Below are positions 44,113 to 53,312 of a DNA stretch of 64,000 nucleotides, in pieces. The notes under the pieces are model-generated. The model saw nothing but the letters and a program-made list of their open reading frames with translations. It searched no databases and had not been told where the DNA came from. Made by a program: the position numbers and the translations under genes. Position 1 is the first letter of the stretch, and every line of letters begins with the position of its first letter. Source of the stretch: Nocardioides sp. Root682 (GTDB lineage: Bacteria; Actinomycetota; Actinomycetes; Propionibacteriales; Nocardioidaceae); assembly GCF_001427795.1 (NCBI RefSeq), contig NZ_LMHJ01000001.1, positions 1,449,663 to 1,513,662 of the forward strand, read 5' to 3'.

Positions 44113-45231
44113 TCAGCGCCGCCGGATGCCGCCGTAGATCCCGCGGTCCACGATCCAGGGCTGGAGAACCGCGCGTACCGACCAGGCAGGGAACCGGAAC
44201 GGTCGACCGTTCGGGGCGAACACACGCAGCCCGTCGGCCTCGACCCCCAGCACCGAGCCCCAGCGCCGCTCCACGGGCCGGAAGGCCTTGAGCTCGCGGC
44301 CCGTGAGGTGTGCCCGGATGTTGCTGGCCAGCAACCCGTCGGCGCGGGCCCGGGCCGAGGAACGCAACGGGTCGGTCGCCGCGACGTCTCCGATCGCGAA
44401 GATCTCCGGATGCTCGGGGGTCTGCAGGGTGAGGTCAGCACGGACGAAGCCGGCCTCGTCCAGCAGGCCCGGTGGCAGCCAACCCGTGTTCGGGCTGACC
44501 CGCCCGATCGCCCACAGCACGGCATCGGCCGGGGTCGCGGACTGACCGGTGCTCCAGGTCAGCTCCTCGGTCGTGATCCGGTCGGCGGTGAACCCGTTCG
44601 GCAGCACGGCTCGGTGCCCCGGACGCAGGTCGACGCCCGCGGCGAGCAGTCGTCGTCGTACGTGGTCCCAGGTGCGGGGATGGTGCTGTGGCAGGGCGCG
44701 CGCGCCGGGGAAGCAGAGTGCGACCGCCTTCTCGGGCCAGCGCGTGGCGATCTGCAACGCACTGCTCACGGCAGCGGCGCCACCCCCGACCACCACGACG
44801 GTCGAGGCGTCGGCCATGGTGCGGTGCTGCCGCGCGAGGTCGAGGTCGACGTCGTCCTCGGTCTGCACGTGGGGTCGGCGCCAGAAGCCGTTGCTCACAC
44901 CCGTGGAGATCACCAGCACGTCATAGGGTTCGCGAACGTCGGTGCCGTCGACCCGCCGGAGCAGCACGGTGCGCGCCTCGACGTCGAGCCCGACGAGCTC
45001 GGCATGAACGGTCCGCACGCCCCGGAGGCGTCGGAACTGGTCGAAGCCGACGCGGTAGTTCCGCTGCCAGTCGTCCGGACGGGCAAGCCTGAGCCCGAGC
45101 TCCTGACCGCTGACCAGTCCCGGCTTGGAGGAGATCCCGACGACCTCGACACCGCGGTGCCGGGCGAGGTGGATCGCCGTCAACAGCCCCGTGTCGCCGA
45201 GGCCGGCAACGACGACCCGGGGCCGGGTCAT
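44113..45231 (-). CDS. FAD/NAD(P)-binding oxidoreductase, NDH-2-like
   Basis: A 372-residue flavoprotein of the pyridine-nucleotide disulfide type without the redox disulfide. The FAD motif is PRVVVAGLGDTGLLTAIHLA, the second Rossmann motif is STVVVVGGGAAAVSSALQIA, and the final FAD motif is HPEIFAIGDVAATD. The layout fits NDH-2/FSP1-like quinone reductases. The electron acceptor cannot be told. The ATG at 45231 overlaps the stop of the DUF1295 gene (ATGA), so it is coupled to it. Confidence 0.82.
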   Translation of the reverse strand: MTRPRVVVAGLGDTGLLTAIHLARHRGVEVVGISSKPGLVSGQELGLRLARPDDWQRNYRVGFDQFRRLRGVRTVHAELVGLDVEARTVLLRRVDGTDVREPYDVLVISTGVSNGFWRRPHVQTEDDVDLDLARQHRTMADASTVVVVGGGAAAVSSALQIATRWPEKAVALCFPGARALPQHHPRTWDHVRRRLLAAGVDLRPGHRAVLPNGFTADRITTEELTWSTGQSATPADAVLWAIGRVSPNTGWLPPGLLDEAGFVRADLTLQTPEHPEIFAIGDVAATDPLRSSARARADGLLASNIRAHLTGRELKAFRPVERRWGSVLGVEADGLRVFAPNGRPFRFPAWSVRAVLQPWIVDRGIYGGIRRR

Positions 45232-46115
45232 GCAGGGACCCGGCGCTTCGGGGGCCGGGGCACCAGCCGCGGCACCCGGTCGATGATCTCCTGGTAGTTG
45301 GGCCGACGCTCCAGGCTCCGCTTCTCCATCATCGGAATGCTGGCGCCCTGGAACATCACCGTCATGCCGACAGCGCCGGCCAGCAACCACCACCAGTCCT
45401 CGGGCGCACCGGCGATCCCGAAGAACGCCAGCGAGAACCAGAAGCTGATCTCGCCGAAGTAGTTGGGGTGGCGCGACCAGGCCCACAGACCGCTCTCCAT
45501 CGCCTGACCGGGCTGCCGGGTGCGGATGAAGGCCCGCATCTGGGCATCGGAGACGAACTGCAGGATCGGCGCGCCGATGCCCACGACCAGCGCGACGATG
45601 TCGAGCCAGTTCACCTCTCCGCCGGGCCGGGCCAGGACGGCGTACGCCGGGACGAGGCCGAGGAACACGATGAGTGTCGGGAAGAGGTGGATCGCCGCGA
45701 AGTCGACGACCATCTCGAGCCTGCCCGCGCCGTCGCGCAGGGGCGCGTAGCGGAAGTCCTCGTGGTGCAGCCCCGGCCAGTCGTACAGCCAGTTGCCGGT
45801 GAGCCGGATGGCCCAGACGAACACGACGACGAGCAGCATGACGGCGCGGACGTCCTCGACACCCGGCGTGTCGGCGGCGAGGAACCAGAAGATGACGAGG
45901 TACGGCGGCAGCACGCTCCAGTACGGGTCGTAGAGGCTCGAGTTGCCGTGCACGCGGCTCGCCCCGAACACGACCAGCGTCGCGATGAGGTCGGCGATCA
46001 GTCCGTCGAGCCACAGCCACTCGGTGTCGGGACCCCACAGCAGCCAGCCGGTGGCGGCGCCGAAGGCGATCAGGTAGGACAGGCCGACGCGGGCCAGCGA
46101 CACGCTCTTGCTCAC
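45228..46115 (-). CDS. DUF1295 membrane protein (steroid reductase/methyltransferase-like)
   Basis: A 295-residue membrane protein of the DUF1295 family, related by sequence to 3-oxo-5-alpha-steroid 4-dehydrogenase and isoprenylcysteine methyltransferase. About seven helices are visible. The key motif is GLWAWSRHPNYFGEISFWFS with the RHPNY core, and YDPYWSVLPP and LTGNWLYDWPG are also typical. It may reduce or modify a steroid or isoprenoid substrate using NADPH; this is family inference. The GTG start at 46115 lies just after a KstR-like box (46130-46143). The downstream flavoprotein overlaps it and may supply electrons. Confidence 0.85.
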   Translation of the reverse strand: MSKSVSLARVGLSYLIAFGAATGWLLWGPDTEWLWLDGLIADLIATLVVFGASRVHGNSSLYDPYWSVLPPYLVIFWFLAADTPGVEDVRAVMLLVVVFVWAIRLTGNWLYDWPGLHHEDFRYAPLRDGAGRLEMVVDFAAIHLFPTLIVFLGLVPAYAVLARPGGEVNWLDIVALVVGIGAPILQFVSDAQMRAFIRTRQPGQAMESGLWAWSRHPNYFGEISFWFSLAFFGIAGAPEDWWWLLAGAVGMTVMFQGASIPMMEKRSLERRPNYQEIIDRVPRLVPRPPKRRVPA

Positions 46116-46129
46116 GGTCGCGACGATAC

Positions 46130-46143
46130 AGGAACGTGTTCTA
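46130..46143. promoter_or_regulatory. KstR-like box before the DUF1295 gene
   Basis: Read on the minus strand the site is TAGAACACGTTCCT: the left half is perfect for TAGAAC and the right half keeps GTT with mismatches. On the gene strand a TATCGT that could be a -10 follows it. It lies between the divergent DUF1295 and M14 genes. It is weaker than the fbiC site. Confidence 0.4.
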
Positions 46144-46250
46144 GTTTTGGCCCGGATGCCGGACGCCCGTTAGCCATTCCGAGGGATTCCACGAAGGGCA
46201 CGACAGGTCTAGCGTCGAATGCGGCACTGTCGCCTACCCCGGGAGCCGAG

Positions 46251-47894
46251 ATGACCACGAAACTGCAACGGCGGAAGATCGCCCTCGTTGCCGCCGGAGC
46301 GGCACTCGCCCTGGGGCTCCCGCTGACGTCCGGGTTCTCGGCAGCAGGAGCGCCGACCCCGTCGCCCACAGACGGACCGACCCAGATCCTGCGCGTCGAC
46401 ACGCCGACCAAGGCGGCCCGGAACAAGGTCGCGGCCCTCGGTCTCGACATCGCCGGCACCGTTGGCATCGAGTCCATCGACGTCATCGTGGAGACCGCCG
46501 CGGACAGGACCACCCTGACCCGGGCGGGCTTCTCGAGCCGCGTCGTCGTCCAGGACGTCGACGCGGCGGAGCGCGATCGGGTCAAGGCCGACAAGGCGTA
46601 CGCCGCGGCGAGGCCCGGAGGCTCGACCCTCCCCTCAGGCCGTACGGCGTACCGCACGCTGGCCGACTACGGCACCGAGATGGCGGCGCTCGCGGCGTCG
46701 TACCCGACCCAGGCCCGGATCCTCACCCTGAACCACCAGAGCCTCGAGGGTCGATCGGTGGAGGGAATCGAGATCAGCAACGGCGTCACCGCCACCGACG
46801 ACGGGAAGCCCACGTATCTGTTGCTGGGCGTCCACCACGCCCGGGAATGGCCGTCCGCAGAGCTGGTCACGGAGTTCGCGTACGACCTGCTGCAGAACGC
46901 CGCGACCCCACGGATCCAGAGCATCCTCGACAACGTCCGGGTGGTGATCGTCCCTGTGGTGAACCCCGACGGGTTCCAGGTCAGCCGCGGTGGCGCCTAC
47001 GAGCTGAAGCGGAAGAACTGCCGGATCGCCGACGGGCAGATCCCCGCGGCTGGCGCGTGCGCGCTGCGGGCCAACAAGGCGCTGGGCGTCGACCCGAACC
47101 GCAACTACGGAGCGCTGTGGGCAGGCCCCGGGGCATCGCCGTTCACGACCGACGAGACGTACTTCGGCGCCGGGCCGTTCAGCGAGCCGGAGACCCAGAA
47201 CGTCCGCGAGCTGATCTCCTCGCGCCAGGTGGTGACGATGATCAGCAACCACACCTACAGCGCACTGGTGCTGCGCCAGCCGGGCTGGCTCGGGGCCGCG
47301 GTGACGCCGGACGATGCCCTGATGACGTCGCTCGGGGACCAGATGGCAGCCCAGATGGGGTACCAGAGCATCTACGGGTACGAGCTCTACAGCACCAGCG
47401 GCACGACCGATGACTGGTCCTACAGCGCCACCGCGGGCCTCGGCTTCACGTTCGAGCACGGGACGCAGGGATTCCACCCGCAGTTCTCCACCGGCGTCGT
47501 CGCCCCCTACCGCGGCGGAACCAAGAAGGTCCCGGGCGGCGGCGTGCGCGAGGCGTTCCTGATCGCCGCCGAGAGCAGCGCCAACGCCGCTCGTCACTCG
47601 ACGATCCAGGGAACGGCACCAGCCGGGGTCACGCTCCGGATCAGGAAGTCGTTCGAGACCGAGCCGTGGAACTGGCGGCTGCACTTCACCGACACCCTCG
47701 ACTCGACCCTCGTCGTCCCCGCGAGCGGGAGCTGGACCTGGCACGTCAACCCGTCGACCCGGCCCGCCGTGGTCGGCGCGGGCGGCACCGAGTTCTGGAC
47801 CCTCACCTGCGAGAACCCTGCCGGCACAGTGCTCGAGATGCATCCGGTGACGGTGGCTCGTGGAGCGGTGGCGACGGAGAACCTCACCTGCTGA
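46251..47894 (+). CDS. M14-family zinc carboxypeptidase, secreted
   Basis: A 547-residue exported enzyme. After the signal (KIALVAAGAALALGLPLTSG) there is a propeptide-like region (about 45-125, EAADRTTL-like and KADKAYAAARPGG), then the M14 domain from about 140. Zinc and catalytic motifs are HHAREWPSAE (HxxE), NHTYS (third ligand), DPNRNYG (substrate Arg) and LGFTFEHGTQGFHP (catalytic Glu). An extra 130-residue beta-rich C-terminal domain ends ENLTC. It should cleave C-terminal amino acids from peptides outside the cell. The ATG at 46251 follows a GGGAGC site. It is divergent from the DUF1295 gene. Confidence 0.9.
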   Translation: MTTKLQRRKIALVAAGAALALGLPLTSGFSAAGAPTPSPTDGPTQILRVDTPTKAARNKVAALGLDIAGTVGIESIDVIVETAADRTTLTRAGFSSRVVVQDVDAAERDRVKADKAYAAARPGGSTLPSGRTAYRTLADYGTEMAALAASYPTQARILTLNHQSLEGRSVEGIEISNGVTATDDGKPTYLLLGVHHAREWPSAELVTEFAYDLLQNAATPRIQSILDNVRVVIVPVVNPDGFQVSRGGAYELKRKNCRIADGQIPAAGACALRANKALGVDPNRNYGALWAGPGASPFTTDETYFGAGPFSEPETQNVRELISSRQVVTMISNHTYSALVLRQPGWLGAAVTPDDALMTSLGDQMAAQMGYQSIYGYELYSTSGTTDDWSYSATAGLGFTFEHGTQGFHPQFSTGVVAPYRGGTKKVPGGGVREAFLIAAESSANAARHSTIQGTAPAGVTLRIRKSFETEPWNWRLHFTDTLDSTLVVPASGSWTWHVNPSTRPAVVGAGGTEFWTLTCENPAGTVLEMHPVTVARGAVATENLTC

Positions 47895-47906
47895 CGGTTC
47901 ACCCAG

Positions 47907-48278
47907 TTAGCACGGTGAGCCGTCGATGGTGCCCTTGAGGACGGGCACGCCGTCTGCGTCGAACGTCATGGTCACCACGTAGGTCCCCGCGGCCGAGGTC
48001 CGACTGAAAGTCGTGCCTGTTGCGGCAGTGACGGTGTCCCCGGGCGCCACGAAACCATCACGAACGAGGTCGCCGATCGTCTCGGGGTACCTGCCGGTGC
48101 TCGCATGGCTCACTTCGATGGCACCTTGCAGGGCGCTCACCGAAGCGCCGCACTCCGTGTTCAAGGCCCTCGAGGTGATGCGTTCGGGGGCCTTCTCGAT
48201 CGCGTCATCGCCACAGGCGACGACGAGGTGGGTCGACGCGACGAGCAGGACTCCGAGTGCCCAGCCGCGTGGGTTCAA
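47907..48278 (-). CDS. Small lipoprotein, unknown function
   Basis: A 123-residue lipoprotein with a hydrophobic signal (GWALGVLLVASTHLVVACGD) whose lipobox is VVACG. The mature part has one Cys pair (NTECGAS, DGSPC) and the segment HASTGRYPETIGDLVRDGFV, which resembles the C-terminal region of minor pseudopilins, though nothing else does. The start would be TTG at 48278, four bases after the guaA stop and with a poor ribosome site, so the start is uncertain. It lies on the guaA strand and may be read through from guaA. Confidence 0.6.
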   Translation of the reverse strand: MNPRGWALGVLLVASTHLVVACGDDAIEKAPERITSRALNTECGASVSALQGAIEVSHASTGRYPETIGDLVRDGFVAPGDTVTAATGTTFSRTSAAGTYVVTMTFDADGVPVLKGTIDGSPC

Positions 48279-48282
48279 GGCC

Positions 48283-49875
48283 CTATTCCCACTCGATGGT
48301 GCCCGGGGGCTTCGAGGTGATGTCGACGGTCACCCGGTTGACCTCGCGGACCTCGTTGGTGATCCGGGTCGAGATCTTCTCGAGCAGGTCGTAGGGCAGG
48401 CGGGCCCAGTCGGCGGTCATGGCGTCCTCGGAGGTCACGGGGCGCAGGACGACCGGGTGGCCATAGGTGCGGCCGTCGCCCTGGACGCCGACCGAGCGGA
48501 CGTCGGCGAGCAGCACGACCGGGAACTGCCAGATCTCGCGGTCGTGGCCCGAAGCGGTCAGCTCTTCGCGGGCGATGGCGTCGGCCTCGCGCAGGATGTC
48601 GAGGCGCTCGCGGGTCACCTCACCGATGATCCGGATGCCGAGGCCGGGGCCGGGGAACGGGTGGCGCCACACGATGTCGGCCGGCAGGCCGAGCTGTTCA
48701 CCGACGAGGCGGACCTCGTCCTTGAAGAGCGTGCGCAGCGGCTCGACCAGCTCGAACTCGAGGTCCTCGGGCAGACCACCGACGTTGTGGTGCGACTTGA
48801 TGTTGTGGGTGCCGGCACCGCCGCCGGACTCGACGACGTCGGGGTAGAGCGTGCCCTGGACCAGGAAGCCGACCTTGGTGCCCTCGGGGGCGTCCTTGAT
48901 GATGTCGAGCTCGGCCGCCTCGAAGGTGCGGATGAACTCGCGACCGATGATCTTGCGCTTGGTCTCCGGGTCGGACACGCCCTCGAGCGCGTCCAGGAAC
49001 TGCTTCTCGGCGTCGACGACCACGAGCTTCGCGCCCGTGGACGCGACGAAGTCACGCTCGATCTGCTCGGTCTCACCCTTGCGCATGAGTCCGTGGTCGA
49101 CGTACACGCAGGTGAGGCGATCGCCGATCGCCTTCTGCACGATCGCGGCAGCGACCGCGGAGTCGACGCCACCGGACAGCCCGCAGATCGCGCGCCCGTC
49201 GGGGCCGATCTGCGCGACGATCCGCTCGATCTGCTCCTCGGCGATGTTGCCGATGGTCCAGGTCTGGCGGCAGCCGGCGACGTCCCACAGGAAGTGCTCG
49301 AGGACCTTCTGCCCGTGCTCGGTGTGCAGCACCTCGGGGTGCCACTGCACACCGGCGAAGCCGCGCTCGACGTTCTCGAACGCTGCCACGGGGGTCGACT
49401 CGGTCGAGGCGAGGACGGCGAAGCCCTCGGGTGCCGCGGTCACCGAGTCACCGTGCGACATCCACACGTTGTGCTCAGTCGGGATGCCGCCGAGCAACGT
49501 CCCCGCGTGACCGATCTGCACGCGGGTGCGGCCGTACTCCCGGGCGCCGGTCGCCGAGACGGTCCCGCCGAGCCCCTGGGCCATCAGCTGGAATCCGTAG
49601 CACATGCCGAAGACGGCAACGCCGGTCTCGAAGAGCGCCGGGTCGAGCGTCGGCGCACCGGTCTCGTAGACCGAGGAGGGCCCACCGGACAGGATGATCG
49701 CCTTCGGGCCGCGCGCGACCATCTCGGCGATCGGCATCGTGTGCGGCACGATCTCGGAGTAGACCCGGGCCTCGCGCACGCGGCGCGCGATCAGCTGGGC
49801 GTACTGGGCACCGAAGTCCACCACCAGGACCAGGTCGTGCTCGGACTCGTGCGTGATTTCCCCGGGCGCCGTCAT
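48283..49875 (-). CDS. guaA: GMP synthase (glutamine-hydrolysing)
   Basis: A 530-residue enzyme converting XMP to GMP with glutamine and ATP. The N-terminal class I amidotransferase domain has [15 protein letters not shown] (catalytic Cys) and [11 protein letters not shown] (catalytic His). The ATP-pyrophosphatase domain has the PP-loop [12 protein letters not shown]. The C-terminal dimer domain ends [10 protein letters not shown]. Length is normal. The ATG at 49875 overlaps the stop of the upstream membrane gene by four bases, so guaA is read within that operon. In mycobacteria guaA lies in the same general region as choD and guaB. Confidence 0.97.
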   Translation of the reverse strand: MTAPGEITHESEHDLVLVVDFGAQYAQLIARRVREARVYSEIVPHTMPIAEMVARGPKAIILSGGPSSVYETGAPTLDPALFETGVAVFGMCYGFQLMAQGLGGTVSATGAREYGRTRVQIGHAGTLLGGIPTEHNVWMSHGDSVTAAPEGFAVLASTESTPVAAFENVERGFAGVQWHPEVLHTEHGQKVLEHFLWDVAGCRQTWTIGNIAEEQIERIVAQIGPDGRAICGLSGGVDSAVAAAIVQKAIGDRLTCVYVDHGLMRKGETEQIERDFVASTGAKLVVVDAEKQFLDALEGVSDPETKRKIIGREFIRTFEAAELDIIKDAPEGTKVGFLVQGTLYPDVVESGGGAGTHNIKSHHNVGGLPEDLEFELVEPLRTLFKDEVRLVGEQLGLPADIVWRHPFPGPGLGIRIIGEVTRERLDILREADAIAREELTASGHDREIWQFPVVLLADVRSVGVQGDGRTYGHPVVLRPVTSEDAMTADWARLPYDLLEKISTRITNEVREVNRVTVDITSKPPGTIEWE

Positions 49876-50489
49876 GGGCGAATCGTATCGGCGCCTCGCC
49901 TGCTCTCCGAACTCGTGCCAGCAGCCCGGACGACGCGCTGCACCCGCCGGACGCTGATCGCGACGTACCCGGCTCCGCACAGCCCCAGCAGACCCAGCCA
50001 CGCGACCAACCAGATCGGGTCGGCCAGGGCGGCTTCGTCGCGACCCGGCCAGTGGATCCAACCGAACGACAGGAGCAGGGTCGGACCCCAGTACCAGAGG
50101 CCCAGGCAGGCACAGCCCACCGCCGCGAGACCCACGAATCCCAGCACCGCCCCGGCTCCCGCGATCGACCACAGGGCGGCATGGACGCAGGCAGCAACGG
50201 GCATCGACAGAGCCACGACCGCGGCGAACCGCATCGCGAAGTGGCGCCACGGCGGCACTGTCGCCATCAGCGTCAGGTCGGGCGTGCGATCGACCAACGG
50301 GAAGGCGAGCGCCACTGCGGTGAGGCCGGGCAGCGTGTGCAGGACGGCGACGGCATCGCGGACGCCCGGAACGCTGAGGTGGACGTCGCCCACCATGAGC
50401 GTGGCACCGCTCAGCGCCCCTGCGGTCGCCAGCGCAACTCCCAGCCCCCACACGCGCACGACAGCCGAGGCTCGGCTATCCCAGACCAT
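49872..50489 (-). CDS. Membrane protein, probable ABC-2 exporter part
   Basis: A 205-residue protein with about five helices ([19 protein letters not shown], then [15 protein letters not shown]). The last helix [18 protein letters not shown] leads into an Arg-rich tail ending RRGADTIRP. No ATP motif is present. It overlaps the larger membrane gene upstream by 14 bp and guaA downstream by four. With the ATPase and that membrane protein it probably forms an ABC exporter. No clear family is seen. Confidence 0.72.
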   Translation of the reverse strand: MVWDSRASAVVRVWGLGVALATAGALSGATLMVGDVHLSVPGVRDAVAVLHTLPGLTAVALAFPLVDRTPDLTLMATVPPWRHFAMRFAAVVALSMPVAACVHAALWSIAGAGAVLGFVGLAAVGCACLGLWYWGPTLLLSFGWIHWPGRDEAALADPIWLVAWLGLLGLCGAGYVAISVRRVQRVVRAAGTSSESRRGADTIRP

Positions 50490-51744
50490 CGGGGAGCCGG
50501 AGCTGGTCGAACGCGCACTCGGTGAGCTGGCGGTAGGTCGTGCGGACCCACGGCGCCTGGACCTGGAGATCGCTGGTCAGCCAGGCGTAGTCGCGACGTC
50601 CCGGATCCGGCCGCAAGATGCCCGCCTGGACCTGGAGCCAGCGTCCGAGCTGGTGACGGACCTCGAAGGCGAGGTACGGCGGCTCGGGGCCTGAGTCGGC
50701 GGGGCAGGACGACGACGGCCTGAGCAGTGAAGCGGTCGCGAGATCGTCGGTGACCGTGCTCCGGGAAGCCCGGTCCATCAGTACGACGCCACCCTCCGGC
50801 CGCGTCTCCCGACCGGGAACGGACTGCGCAAAGCGGTCGGGCAAGGGCACGTCCAGGGCGACCAACGAGCGTGCCTGCCGATGCATCCGCTCACTGAGGT
50901 CCTTCAGCGGTCGCGGCGTCTCTTCGTAGACACACACCTGCGGGGACGACCCGGCACAGGTCAAGGGAGGGTCCGCGACCAGCGTGTAGCGCAGGTCGCT
51001 GTCTCCCGGCGCGAGGAACCACCCCGTGCCCCATGCCGCCACAGCGACGGCGAGGAGCAGGCGGCGGGGCCACGTGCTCAGGAAGATCCGCGGGCTGCCG
51101 GCTGCGAGAGCGCAGGCTGCGATGCCCAGGGCGACGATGCCGGGAGTGAGGATCGGCCACGTCGCGAACCCCTGGCCGCCGAGGTTTCCCGTGACCCCAC
51201 CGGTGTCGAACACGTGGGGAAGGACGCCAACGGCCGTCAGCAGGAAGAGCAGGTAGACAAGAACCACCACCAGCGGTGCCAGCCAGGCACGACCGCTGCT
51301 GAATCCGATGGCCGCTCCGATCGCCGTGTGCGCGCTCAACATCAGCACTGACGGCACCAGGATCCAGACGAACTCCCAGTAGGCCGGGACCCCCGCCAGT
51401 GAGGCAACCGTGGTCATGGCCAGGGTCAGCGTGAGCAGCGCCGCCACAGCGATGCCCCAGATGGCCAGTCCCGGCTGGAGCCACCGCAACCAGTCGCGAC
51501 TGCTCTGCAGGAGGATCTCGCCCATCGCTGAACGGCGGAGTCGGGCATAGGCCAGGCAGGAGGTACCGGCAGCGATGGGACCCATGAAGCTCGTCGCGCC
51601 AGCGCAGAAGTCCAACGACTGCTTCCAGGAGCCCATCAAGTCGGGAAACCTCCCGCCGATCCACACCAACCCGGCCGCCAGGAGGAGCACGAACTGCACG
51701 GCGATCGCCCGGCGTTCGCCCAGCCACGCCAACCAGACCTTCAT
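50476..51744 (-). CDS. ABC-2-type membrane protein with outer C-terminal domain
   Basis: A 422-residue protein with about six to seven helices in the first 260 residues (IAVQFVLLLAAGLVWIGG, WGIAVAALLTLTLAMTTVAS, LAPLVVVLVYLLFLL) followed by a soluble region of about 160 residues with few Cys (LTCAGSSPQVCVYEE, SSSCPADSG). The ATG at 51744 overlaps the ATPase stop (ATGA). It is the main membrane part of the putative exporter, and the outer domain might receive or hold the exported peptide. The family is not recognised. Confidence 0.75.
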   Translation of the reverse strand: MKVWLAWLGERRAIAVQFVLLLAAGLVWIGGRFPDLMGSWKQSLDFCAGATSFMGPIAAGTSCLAYARLRRSAMGEILLQSSRDWLRWLQPGLAIWGIAVAALLTLTLAMTTVASLAGVPAYWEFVWILVPSVLMLSAHTAIGAAIGFSSGRAWLAPLVVVLVYLLFLLTAVGVLPHVFDTGGVTGNLGGQGFATWPILTPGIVALGIAACALAAGSPRIFLSTWPRRLLLAVAVAAWGTGWFLAPGDSDLRYTLVADPPLTCAGSSPQVCVYEETPRPLKDLSERMHRQARSLVALDVPLPDRFAQSVPGRETRPEGGVVLMDRASRSTVTDDLATASLLRPSSSCPADSGPEPPYLAFEVRHQLGRWLQVQAGILRPDPGRRDYAWLTSDLQVQAPWVRTTYRQLTECAFDQLRLPDGLG

Positions 51745-52478
51745 GCGCGAGCCGCCGAGATCGTCGCGAGGAACGCGAACTCGGCCGATCGCTCCGGGCC
51801 GCCGTGGTCGGCGACGAAGTCGTCCATCGAACCCACGTGCAGGAGCCGCCCCGCATCCATGACGACGATCCGGCTGGCCATGACGGCGACGTCCTCCATC
51901 ACGTGGCTGCTCAGGATCGTGACCGCCGCCGTGTCGAGATCGCGGAGAATTCCACGCAGGCCGGCGCGCTGCTCCGGATCGAGGCCGGTGGTCGGTTCAT
52001 CCAGCAGCAGGACGCTGGGATCGGTGACCAGGGCGACCGCGAGCGCGAGTCGCCGGCTCATTCCGCCCGACAGCCGGCCCACCCGATCAGCCGCGCGAGA
52101 GGAGAGCCCGACGCGCTCCAGGAGCTGAGGATTCCGCGTCCGGGCTTCTGCGGAGGGAACTCCCCGCACCCAGCTCGCGTACGCCATTGCATCGGACACC
52201 CGCATCTCCTTCGGCAGGTCGAGATGCTGGGGCATGTAGCCGAGACGTCCGACCACCGTGCGTCGACGCCGTCCGTAGAGATCGACGTCATCGATCCGCA
52301 CCCGTCCGGCCTCAGGGCGCCGACACCCCGCCAGCGTCCGCAACAGTGTCGATTTCCCGGCACCGTTGACACCGACCAGGCCGCAGACGCCCCGGTCGAC
52401 GACGAGTTCATCGAGGTCGACCGCGGGAGCGTCCTGATGGCTGTAGGTGCAGCGCAGGCCGCTGGCGGAGAGGCCCAT
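51741..52478 (-). CDS. ABC transporter ATP-binding protein
   Basis: A 245-residue ABC ATPase of the exporter (CcmA/DrrA-like) type. Walker A GVNGAGKST, Q-loop RLGYMPQHLDLPKEM, signature LSGGMSRRLALAVALV, Walker B SVLLLDEPTTGLD and the switch His in ILSSHVMEDVAVM are all present. It is overlapped by the membrane protein gene. The secreted peptide gene lies three bases upstream. It should drive export or protect against a product of this operon. Confidence 0.92.
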   Translation of the reverse strand: MGLSASGLRCTYSHQDAPAVDLDELVVDRGVCGLVGVNGAGKSTLLRTLAGCRRPEAGRVRIDDVDLYGRRRRTVVGRLGYMPQHLDLPKEMRVSDAMAYASWVRGVPSAEARTRNPQLLERVGLSSRAADRVGRLSGGMSRRLALAVALVTDPSVLLLDEPTTGLDPEQRAGLRGILRDLDTAAVTILSSHVMEDVAVMASRIVVMDAGRLLHVGSMDDFVADHGGPERSAEFAFLATISAARA

Positions 52479-52481
52479 CGG

Positions 52482-52967
52482 CTAGATGCTGAAGGTGAAG
52501 TACGGCTTGCGGCTGCAGGCATCCGGACTGTTGTTCTGGTCCTCGCAGACCTTGACGTGCACCCGCCCCCTGTCGGCACCTTCGTCGCTGTAGTCGTCGG
52601 CGTCGTACTGGTTGACCCAGCTACCCGAGTTGTCGCGTGCGCTCTGGTCCTTGCCCTCCTCGGCACACCAGTCGATCCCCGCCGAGCACCACTTGAAGTA
52701 GCTGTAGCTGGTCTCGGTGTAGACCGACTGACCCGTCGGGCGAGGGTCCTTGTAGTAGGTGTGGTTCTTCAGCAGCCCGTCCTTCTGGTAGGCCGTGCCG
52801 TAGGCGTACGCCTGCGCCACGGCCGGGCTGCCGTCCCAGGCCGTCAACGGTGTGGACGCGGAGTACCAGTTGTAGGAGGTCGCGACAGCAGGGCTCGCAG
52901 CGAGGGTGGCGGCGGCAGCCGCAGTGGAGAGCAGCAGCGCTGCGGTGGAACGAGTGAGGGCGTACAT
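52482..52967 (-). CDS. Small secreted Tyr-rich protein, first gene of an ABC operon
   Basis: A 161-residue exported protein. The signal STAALLLSTAAAAATLAASP ends near AVATS, leaving about 132 residues rich in Tyr, Trp, Asp and Ser (YNWYSASTPLTAWDG, YKDPRPTGQSVYTETSYSYF) with Cys residues in KWCSAGIDWCAEEG, VHVKVCEDQ and DACSRKP. No family is recognised. The ATG at 52967 has GGGAGG six bases upstream. It ends three bases before the ABC ATPase gene, so the two are co-transcribed. The arrangement resembles bacteriocin-type peptides with a dedicated transporter, but it could equally be a surface protein. Confidence 0.78.
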   Translation of the reverse strand: MYALTRSTAALLLSTAAAAATLAASPAVATSYNWYSASTPLTAWDGSPAVAQAYAYGTAYQKDGLLKNHTYYKDPRPTGQSVYTETSYSYFKWCSAGIDWCAEEGKDQSARDNSGSWVNQYDADDYSDEGADRGRVHVKVCEDQNNSPDACSRKPYFTFSI

Positions 52968-53107
52968 GTGAAACCTCCCGAGAAAGGGTGGCAGCGGCGC
53001 TGCCGACTGGGAGCATCTTGATGTGCCCATACATAGATGTCAATCGGCTGCACGATGCCTGTGGAGAACCTGGCGGGAGTGGCGCATCCGGAACGGGAAA
53101 AATGCAC

Positions 53108-53144
53108 CAGGGCCCGACCGGGGAGGGAGGGTGGTCGGGCCCTG
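53108..53144. terminator. Hairpin in the peptide-operon/choD gap
   Basis: CAGGGCCCGACC (53108-53119) pairs perfectly with GGTCGGGCCCTG (53133-53144), with a 13-nt loop. It lies in the gap downstream of choD and upstream of the peptide operon. Confidence 0.7.
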
Positions 53145-53277
53145 ATTGTCCACGCGCTGTTGGACAGTGCCTGGACCGAGCCCGGGCTTCGGGAGGGAGC
53201 GTGAATCTCCGGGCTCGCTGGTTCAACGAGTCCACCATGGTCGGGTTACGCCGTCGCCGAACAACTTCCCCAATGTT

Positions 53278-53312
53278 TCTGGGCGGCCCGGAATTGCTCC
53301 GAACCGCCCAGA
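53278..53312 (-). terminator. Hairpin downstream of choD
   Basis: TCTGGGCGG (53278-53286) pairs with CCGCCCAGA (53304-53312) over 9 bp, about 40 bp after the choD stop on the minus strand. It is likely a choD terminator. Confidence 0.65.

Noticed and set aside
52482..52967. Lactococcin 972-type bacteriocin
   Set aside because: The operon layout is similar, but the peptide is longer and lacks the typical bacteriocin motifs, so the family name was not used.
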